From the NCBI GenBank assembly GCA_018902755.1, contig JAHIQI010000074.1, positions 1 through 5,132 of the forward strand: a DNA stretch of 5,132 nucleotides, written 5' to 3'. The number at the start of each line of letters is the position of its first letter. Position 1 is the first letter of the stretch. This DNA is from Pseudomonadota bacterium. Lineage in GTDB: Bacteria > Desulfobacterota > Desulfarculia > Desulfarculales > Desulfarculaceae. This document shows, piece by piece, positions 1 through 3,890 of this stretch. The notes beneath the pieces were generated by a model. It worked only from the letters and a program-made list of their open reading frames with translations. It did not search any database and was not told where the DNA came from. Both the position numbers and the translations under genes were made by a program.

Positions 1-105
1 AAGATCAAAACCATGAAACGGCAAGCATATGGCTTCAGGGACATGGACTTCTTCAAACTCAAGATAAAAGCCATCCATCAAACTCGGTACGCTTTAGTCG
101 GATGA
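1..105 (+). CDS. ISL3-family transposase, C-terminal end (partial)
   Basis: The open frame entering from the left edge encodes the last 34 residues of a transposase and stops at TGA 103-105. The residues include KRQAYGFRDMDFFKLK and end in RYALVG. I recognise this as the extreme C-terminus of ISL3-family transposases, where a KRQAYGFR-like stretch followed by a basic segment closes the DDE domain. The enzyme cuts and rejoins the ends of its insertion sequence. The catalytic residues are upstream of the window, so activity cannot be judged. The family call rests on motif memory of a short piece, but the match is distinctive. Confidence 0.8.
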   Translation, partial: KIKTMKRQAYGFRDMDFFKLKIKAIHQTRYALVG

Positions 106-108
106 ACC
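1..108 (+). mobile_element. Right end of an ISL3-family insertion sequence
   Basis: The transposase tail reaches almost to the start of a cupin coding frame, which leaves very little room for an inverted repeat after the stop codon. The tip reads GGATGAACC (100-108), i.e. GGTTCATCC on the other strand. ISL3-family ends typically begin with GG, so I place the end at about 108, overlapping the stop codon. The family makes 8-bp target duplications, so bases 109-116 (GAAAATAT) would be the right-hand copy. The left end is outside the window, so the boundary is inferred, not demonstrated. Confidence 0.5.
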
Positions 109-109
109 G

Positions 110-418
110 AAAATATCTATATATGCCGACGGCAAATTTAAAAGTCAAAACTTCAGTAGTTTACTTGTCCATGATTCGCCATATTTCAAAATTATTAATT
201 TCAATTTTGAGCCTGGGCAAGAATTGCCAATACATGCACACGACATATATGGACAGGTTAGCATTTTGATGCTAGAGGGCGAAGGTGTGTTTTTGGGTGA
301 AGACGCTAGCCTTCCTGCAAAACAGGGCGACATTTTTATTTGCGACATTGCCGAACCTCACGGGATAAAGGCCGAAAGTCACTTAAGAGTGATAGTGACC
401 ATCGCTCCACCAATCTAA
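110..418 (+). pseudogene. Cupin-domain protein, 5'-truncated by the ISL3 insertion
   Basis: An open frame ending at TAA 416-418 encodes a single small cupin barrel. It contains GQELPIHAH, which fits the first cupin motif (G-x5-H-x-H), with Gln where Glu is usual a few residues later. It also has GDIFICDIAEPHG, which fits the second motif with its metal-binding His. Cupins of this size bind a divalent metal and act as small oxygenases, isomerases or sensors; the substrate is not predictable. The frame is open back to TAG 95-97 but has no ATG, GTG or TTG before TTG 224. Starting at 224 would delete the first beta strands and there is no Shine-Dalgarno sequence there. Recognisable cupin sequence (IYADGKF) begins only about 10 bases after the ISL3 end. 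The simplest reading is that the start codon and first residues were separated by the insertion. A non-canonical ATA or ATT start cannot be excluded. Confidence 0.65.
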
Positions 419-592
419 TTAATATAATTTGGGTAAAACAATCAACTTTCCTCTATTAGCGCTGCTATTATATTGCTAGGAGCTGGACGGATCAACAAAT
501 TATGATTTCACAGAAGTCTATGAAGGGGATTTTGTGTAAACTATCCCTATTTCCTGAGGTCATTTGGGATGTTACACTAGCAACATCTGCAC
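419..592. other. Intergenic spacer, no supported feature
   Basis: AT-rich spacer between the cupin remnant and the hemerythrin gene. It must contain the hemerythrin promoter if that gene is transcribed alone, but I found no convincing -35/-10 pair. TACACT at 573-578 is only a weak -10 candidate without a good -35 partner. No strong terminator hairpin with a T-run follows the cupin stop. Confidence 0.4.
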
Positions 593-598
593 AAGGAG
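593..598 (+). promoter_or_regulatory. Ribosome binding site of the hemerythrin gene
   Basis: AAGGAG lies 6 bases before GTG 605. This strong Shine-Dalgarno sequence at ideal spacing fixes GTG as the start codon. Confidence 0.8.
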
Positions 599-604
599 TT
601 AGAG

Positions 605-1183
605 GTGAAACCGTCTGATGAGATCATCGCTGAACACGAGGCTGTGTTAAAAGTTTTAGATATTTTAGGAATTATTTGTGATGAGTCTTCCGAATTGCCT
701 CAAATGCCTTTAGCGCATATTGAATATATTATAGATTTTTTCAGTATATTTGTTGATAAATGTCACCATGGAAAGGAAGAGGATATTTTATTTCCAGAGC
801 TATACATCGTTGGAACGCCACGACAGAAAAACTTTGTTGGTTTTTTGATAAAAGAACATCAGAAGGCACGCGTCTTGGTACAGGAGATGCTAGAAACAAT
901 AAAAGTAATGAAAGGTGCCGACGGCCTTTTGACTACTCCGGCAAGCGAAGCTGCTGCAGATAAACTAATAGCCGTTTCACGATCATATATAAATTTAATG
1001 CGGTTTCATATCAATAATGAAAACCAAAACCTGTTGCCGCTAATTGAAAAGCTTTTTTCGAGAGCCAAACAGGATGAATTTTTGACGCTTTTCGAGCAGC
1101 TTGAGTCTGAAAGAATAGGAAATGGCCTGCATCAAAACTTCCACAACATGATTAATAAGCTCTCGTTAATTTATTTTTCCTAG
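605..1183 (+). CDS. Hemerythrin-like HHE-domain protein
   Basis: Predicted 192-residue cytoplasmic four-helix-bundle protein that binds a non-heme di-iron centre. Such proteins sense, store or detoxify O2, NO or peroxide, or are involved in iron-sulfur repair; the exact role here is not shown. Ligand positions are visible in order: EHE at residues 10-12 (His11), CHHGKEED at 53-60 (His54/His55 with Glu58/Glu59) followed by LFPEL, KEHQKAR at 83-89 (His85), and FHINNENQNLLP at 134-145 (His135 and Glu139). This is the His, His-x3-Glu, His, His-x3-Glu pattern of the HHE family. There is no signal peptide or membrane segment. The GTG start is supported by AAGGAG 6 bases upstream and by the first ligand lying near residue 11, as expected. 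Length is somewhat above the minimal domain because of a C-terminal helical extension with no motif I recognise. Base composition is AT-rich, unlike the IS downstream, so it is likely a resident gene. It stands alone on this strand, 186 bases after the cupin remnant. Confidence 0.88.
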   Translation: MKPSDEIIAEHEAVLKVLDILGIICDESSELPQMPLAHIEYIIDFFSIFVDKCHHGKEEDILFPELYIVGTPRQKNFVGFLIKEHQKARVLVQEMLETIKVMKGADGLLTTPASEAAADKLIAVSRSYINLMRFHINNENQNLLPLIEKLFSRAKQDEFLTLFEQLESERIGNGLHQNFHNMINKLSLIYFS

Positions 1184-1330
1184 ATTGGGAGTATCGGCTA
1201 TTAATTTACAGGCGCTTTTTACAGGTATTTTACTAGCTAACACTCAATTAGATATTTAGAGTGTTCTGATATAGTTAGACGCCAAAGCGACGTGTTTTAG
1301 AGCAGTTGGTAAAAGTTATATAGTTTATGT
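1184..1330. other. AT-rich spacer after the hemerythrin gene, no gene seen
   Basis: No protein frame or RNA gene is supported here. The spacer contains one inverted repeat (1239-1265) that could be a weak terminator; otherwise I see nothing. The change from AT-rich to GC-rich sequence occurs at about 1340. Confidence 0.5.
1239..1265. repeat. Inverted repeat / hairpin downstream of the hemerythrin gene
   Basis: AACACTC (1239-1245) and GAGTGTT (1259-1265) form a 7-bp stem with a 13-base loop. An outer CTAAC (1237-1241) could alternatively pair with GTTAG (1274-1278). No T-run follows, so a rho-independent terminator is doubtful. It is about 55 bases after the hemerythrin stop codon. Confidence 0.4.
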
Positions 1331-1507
1331 TTATAGATTGCTTCGAGGACACCGTCTTATCCCCTTCGCCGCCCGATATCCATCTTGGATAATAGCCCGA
1401 CCCGTCTGCTCTCCCACCATCATGCCTATGGCAATGCAGACCAAAGCCAGGACCAAGGGCTCCGCGTCGCCGTCCACCAGGGCCAGCGCCTTGCGGACGT
1501 ACCGGTG
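1331..1507 (-). pseudogene. Possible C-terminal fragment of an unknown minus-strand gene, cut by the IS3 element
   Basis: Read on the minus strand, bases 1507 down to 1331 give an open frame with protein-like composition: a charged start (VRKALALVDGDAEP), a hydrophobic stretch (LVLALVCIAIGMMVG) that could be a membrane helix, then a basic tail ending at a stop (TAA, complement of 1331-1333). I do not recognise the family. The frame continues across the presumed left end of the IS3 element, but that extension is IS sequence and not part of the gene. The segment is GC-rich, unlike the hemerythrin region. It could be the remainder of a gene split by the IS, part of another decayed mobile element, or chance coding potential in GC-rich DNA. 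If it is real, its 5' part should lie beyond the right end of the IS, outside the window. Confidence 0.3.
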
Positions 1508-1535
1508 TGAAGTTCCCCCGATTTGCTGGACACCT
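1508..1535 (+). repeat. Presumed left inverted repeat of the IS3-family element
   Basis: TGAAGTTCCCCC followed by GATTTGCTGGACAC resembles IS3-family tips, which start with TG and often carry a GGACAC block. It lies about 60 bases before orfA, the usual distance. The TG could alternatively be at 1506. The right repeat is outside the window, so the match cannot be tested. Confidence 0.45.
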
Positions 1536-1558
1536 CGGAAAGCACGTATAACGTGTTT

Positions 1559-1563
1559 GGAGG
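1559..1563 (+). promoter_or_regulatory. Ribosome binding site of IS3 orfA
   Basis: GGAGG lies 6 bases before ATG 1570 and supports that start. Confidence 0.7.
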
Positions 1564-1569
1564 TGTTGA

Positions 1570-1866
1570 ATGGCAAGGAAGCGGCGGAGTTTCAGCCGAG
1601 AGTTCAAGTTGGAGGCGGTGGGCCTGATGACCGATGGGGGCCTCAGCGTGGCCCAGGCGGCTCGGGACCTTGGTATCAGTGAGAGCGTTTTGGGGCGCTG
1701 GAAGAGGCAGTTTGAGGAAGATCCCGCTGAGGCCTTTCCGGGCAAAGGGCGATTGAAGCCCCAGGATGAAGAGCTGGCGCGTCTTCGCAGGGAAAACGAG
1801 GTATTACGCCAGGAGCGCGACATATTAAAAAAAGCAGTGGGCATCTTCTCGCGGGTGCCCAAGTAA
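1570..1866 (+). CDS. IS3-family transposase OrfA (helix-turn-helix protein)
   Basis: 98-residue protein, a full length for the family. The N-terminus RKRRSFSREFKLEAVGL followed by SVAQAARDLGISESVLGRWK (about residues 35-55) is the transposase_8 type helix-turn-helix, which binds the terminal inverted repeats. Residues about 67-90 (DEELARLRRENEVLRQERDI) form the typical leucine-zipper coiled coil used for dimerisation. It ends LKKAVGIFSRVPK, as many OrfA proteins do. OrfA normally regulates transposition alone and becomes the N-terminal part of the OrfAB transposase after a -1 ribosomal frameshift. The A-run at 1827-1833 near its end is the obvious slip site. Nothing in it looks damaged. Confidence 0.93.
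   Translation: MARKRRSFSREFKLEAVGLMTDGGLSVAQAARDLGISESVLGRWKRQFEEDPAEAFPGKGRLKPQDEELARLRRENEVLRQERDILKKAVGIFSRVPK
1827..1833 (+). promoter_or_regulatory. A7 slippery sequence for programmed -1 frameshifting (OrfA to OrfAB)
   Basis: In the orfA frame the codons read TTA AAA AAA GCA, so the seven A's fit the X-XXY-YYZ slippery pattern. A -1 slip moves ribosomes into the frame that reads VRYQF (about 1854-1876), the typical start of OrfB sequence in this group (KYQF-like). IS3-family elements generally use such A-runs to make the fused transposase. No stimulatory stem-loop was verified. Confidence 0.6.
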
Positions 1867-2270
1867 GATATCAGTTTTTCATGACCATTCCGGGCGGTTC
1901 CCGGTGCGGCGTATGTGCTGGGTGTTGAATATTTCACCCAGCGCCTACTATGCATGGCTGAGGCGTGGTGAGAGCCGGCGAGTGCGCGAGGACCGCCGCC
2001 TGCTGGTCGAGATCAAAGCTATCCACCAAGAAAACCGCGGGGTCTATGGCAGTCCCCGGATTCATGCCGAGCTCAAAGATCGACAGGTGCACTGCGGCAA
2101 GAAGCGGATTGCACGGCTGATGCGGGAAAACGGCATCAGGGCAAAGCAGAAGAAAAAGTTCAAGGCGACTACAGATTCCAAACACTGCCATCCGGTGTCA
2201 CCCAATTTGCTCCAGCGAGACTTTGAAGCGGATATGCCCGACCGGAAGTGGCTGGCCGACATTACCTACA
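1854..2270 (+). pseudogene. IS3-family transposase OrfB, exon 1 (N-terminal part, one frameshift)
   Basis: Encodes the N-terminal half of the OrfB integrase-like transposase up to group II intron 1. The frame reached by a -1 slip reads VRYQF and then breaks at the five T's of 1875-1879. From there the continuing frame reads FHDHSGRFPVRRMCWVL, NISPSAYYAWLRR, then the HTH_21 region with ENRGVYGSPRIHAEL and KRIARLMRENGIRAK, and finally DRKWLADITY. A sixth T would join VRYQF and HDHSGRFPV into the usual OrfB sequence, so one base appears to be missing. GTG 1904 could start translation after the break but has no good ribosome site. Asp at 2258-2260 (in ADITY) is the first catalytic residue of the DDE triad. 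The exon ends TACA at 2270, directly before GTGCGCC of the intron. Confidence 0.85.
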
Positions 2271-2538
2271 GTGCGCCCGGCTCCCGGTGTTGGCATAGAG
2301 ATGCCCGCCGGGACCTGAGCATGACCGGAATACATATGGACAAAGCAAGGAGGCAAGAGGGTCCAATGTCCGCTCTTTGCTGCGAAAGAGCGAGAGCCGA
2401 AGCGGCGGTGACCTGCCGTACACTGGCAGGGTGACGTAGCCCGTGGGAAACGGGGCGTGAGGCGAAGCCGTTAAGCCAAGATGCGTCCCAAGGCTGAGTA
2501 TTGGAAGGTCGAGGAACACGAACCGGTTAATTCGCGTC

Positions 2539-2545
2539 TGTGGGT
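2539..2545 (+). other. Candidate EBS1 of group II intron 1
   Basis: TGTGGGT can form seven pairs (one G-U) with ACCTACA, the last seven bases of the 5' exon (2264-2270). It lies in domain I, where exon-binding site 1 is expected. I do not see a clear hairpin loop presenting it, which lowers confidence. No convincing EBS2 was found upstream of it. Confidence 0.5.
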
Positions 2546-2882
2546 TGAAATGTCACCCCCGCCTACACGGCTTGACAGGCGGGATGCGGAGATGAATGGA
2601 TCATATGAAGGGATTCCATTCGCGATTGTCCGCTGTACACGTATGCTGGCGGGCAGGGGCCACGGGGAGAACGTAGCCAGACCGTGGAATCCGCATCGAC
2701 TTGCGGCAAGCAAGGATAAAGACTGCGACCGGCGGCCTAACCAATACGTTTGAGTCCGGCATGTGAACCGGGGAAGGCCCAACGGGATGAGAAGGGAGTG
2801 TGACCCCGATGCCCGTTGGGCTGGCGGAGTTCCCGTAGTAGTCCGAGGCAGGGAAAGCCTGCTACATGGCGAAGGGGAACAG

Positions 2883-2998
2883 TTTAAGTGGCTCGCTTGG
2901 CTGATTAGCTGACCTTAGTGAGGTGAAGACCTCTGATAATCAGTGAAATGCAGAGCAAGCTGGCGATCATGTCGCCATGGCTATGAGCCACGCTTAAA
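2883..2998 (+). ncRNA. Domain IV hairpin of group II intron 1 (no ORF)
   Basis: TTTAAGTGGCTC (2883-2894) pairs with GAGCCA and CTTAAA (2985-2990 and 2993-2998), with CG bulged, enclosing a smaller stem. In ORF-bearing introns this domain holds the maturase gene; here it is only 116 nt and has no reading frame of note. Confidence 0.75.
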
Positions 2999-3002
2999 TG
3001 GA

Positions 3003-3036
3003 GAGCCGTATGCGCTGAGAGGCGCACGTACGGTTC
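3003..3036 (+). ncRNA. Domain V of group II intron 1 (catalytic hairpin)
   Basis: A 34-nt hairpin: GAGCCGTA pairs with TACGGTTC, a two-base CG bulge follows on the 3' side, then TGCGCT pairs with GGCGCA around a GAGA tetraloop (GNRA). The catalytic AGC triad is present at 3004-3006. This is a textbook, undamaged domain V and the strongest single evidence for the intron. Confidence 0.95.
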
Positions 3037-3087
3037 GGGGAGGAGAAACAGGGAAATAGTTCGACTACGCCCTGTTTCTTACTCCAC
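3037..3087 (+). ncRNA. Domain VI of group II intron 1 with branch-point A
   Basis: AAACAGGG and CCCTGTTT form the main stem, with a basal GGAG/CTCC pairing. An unpaired stretch CTTA on the 3' side puts adenosine 3081 seven positions from the 3' splice site, the normal place for the lariat branch point. Confidence 0.8.
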
Positions 3088-3353
3088 TCCCCACCCGAGA
3101 GGGCTGGTTGTACTTGGCAGCCATTCTGGACCTACACTCCAAGATCATCGTGGGCTGGTCCATGGCCAGCCGCATGACCAAAAAGCTGGTGCTGGAGGCC
3201 TTGGAGATGGCGGTGGGCCGCCGCCATCCAGGACTGGGCCTTATTCATCACACGGACCGGGGCAGCCGGTATGCCTGCGGGGACTATCAGCGGGCGCTAC
3301 GCTCCCACGGCATGATCTGCAGCATGAGCGCAAGGGCGATTGCTGGGATAATG
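3088..3353 (+). pseudogene. IS3-family transposase OrfB, exon 2 (rve/DDE domain, one frameshift)
   Basis: Continues the transposase after intron 1. The first codon is split across the intron (A2270 plus TC3088-3089), then PTREGWLYLAAILDLHSK, IIVGWSMASRMTKKLVLEAL, and LIHHTDRGSRYACGDYQ. Asp 3255-3257 in HTDRGS is the second catalytic residue. The stretch ends HGMICSMS and should continue RKGDCWDN. Instead the frame shifts: AGC is followed by GCAAGGGCG, and KGDCWDN is read in another frame from 3332 to 3352. One C appears to be missing at about 3329-3330. The exon stops at G3353, within the Ala codon after CWDN, directly before GTGCGCC of intron 2. The catalytic Glu (in the following AES/FF region) is beyond the window. 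Left unspliced, the frame runs on into intron sequence to a stop at 3489-3491, which is not real transposase. Confidence 0.85.
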
Positions 3354-3594
3354 GTGCGCCACGAACGCGCACTTTTCCATAAAGTGCAGCGGTGCTGCAT
3401 GAGAGATGAGAGTATGGCCTCTCGGAATCTGGTTGCAGGACCTGGTTCCAAACCCCGCCGAGCTGCTGTGATTAAGAGTCATGGTGGTTAGCGTCGGCGA
3501 AAAGGCGCCATATAGGCGTCAGGTGCGGGATGGGAAGACGAACGAAAGTGAACCGCTGATGACGCGTCGTAAAGCAATTCATTCGACACCAAAA

Positions 3595-3616
3595 CCGGGC
3601 GGCGTTGTTGGCCCGG
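3595..3616 (+). other. Candidate EBS1 hairpin of group II intron 2
   Basis: CCGGGC (3595-3600) and GCCCGG (3611-3616) form a 6-bp stem with loop GGCGTTGTTG. Loop bases CGTTGT (3603-3608) can form six pairs (two G-U) with ATAATG, the last six bases of the 5' exon (3348-3353). A terminal loop in domain I is the usual setting of EBS1. Confidence 0.5.
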
Positions 3617-3878
3617 GATCAGTTCAGGCGTTACCTGCTTACGGCCTGAGCGGTGTCCGGTGTAGAGGCGGCGTGATCCCATCTCAGGCTCTCGTGTGGA
3701 ACGTGGGAACCTGTCGCCCCGATGCTAAGGGAGAATGGCAAGCGGGCAGCCCCCGCGAGCCTAAGAGTACCGATGCGGGGCACAGGGGCGGAGCAGCCCG
3801 TAGTAGCGATGAAGCGCCCGAAAGGGTGGTGAGCAAAGGGGCTGCGTCATCCGGCCGGCCTTGCGGATCAACCCGCGT

Positions 3879-3885
3879 GGGGAGG
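3879..3885 (+). promoter_or_regulatory. Ribosome binding site of the intron maturase
   Basis: GGGGAGG ends 5 bases before GTG 3891 and identifies that GTG as the start. Confidence 0.75.
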
Positions 3886-3890
3886 AATCC

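Larger units (their letters stand above)
2271..3087 (+). ncRNA. Group II intron 1, ORF-less, 817 nt (within IS3 orfB)
   Basis: A self-splicing ribozyme-type intron. It starts with GTGCGCC, matching the bacterial group II 5' consensus GUGYG, and ends CCAC, matching the AY 3' end. Visible domains: II as a 10-bp stem (GCCCAACGGG 2777-2786 with 2812-2821), III as a stem-loop (GTTCCC 2829-2834 with GGGAAC 2875-2880), IV as a compact hairpin (2883-2998), V at 3003-3036 and VI at about 3037-3087. The 3' boundary was chosen because joining 2270 to 3088 recreates ITY-I-PTREGW in frame, the expected IS3 transposase sequence. No reverse transcriptase is encoded: domain IV is only 116 nt. It probably relies on a maturase supplied from elsewhere. 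Domain I occupies 2271 to about 2750 and overlapping small reading frames there are not genes. I cannot assign the structural class with certainty. Confidence 0.9.

Noticed and set aside
1290..1320. GTTTTAGAGC resembling a type II CRISPR repeat, and AGCAGTTGGTA resembling a tRNA D-arm
   Set aside because: Each occurs once, without repeats, spacers, an acceptor stem or a T-arm; chance matches.
1275..1955. Long minus-strand open frame (226 codons) antisense to the IS3 genes
   Set aside because: It is the antisense of orfA and its translation has low-complexity Arg/Ser/Pro-rich composition typical of GC-rich shadow frames; orfA on the plus strand has clear motifs and a ribosome site.
2262..2782. 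Several open frames of 85-103 codons on both strands
   Set aside because: They lie entirely in domain I of group II intron 1, show no protein motifs and overlap each other; they are ribozyme sequence.
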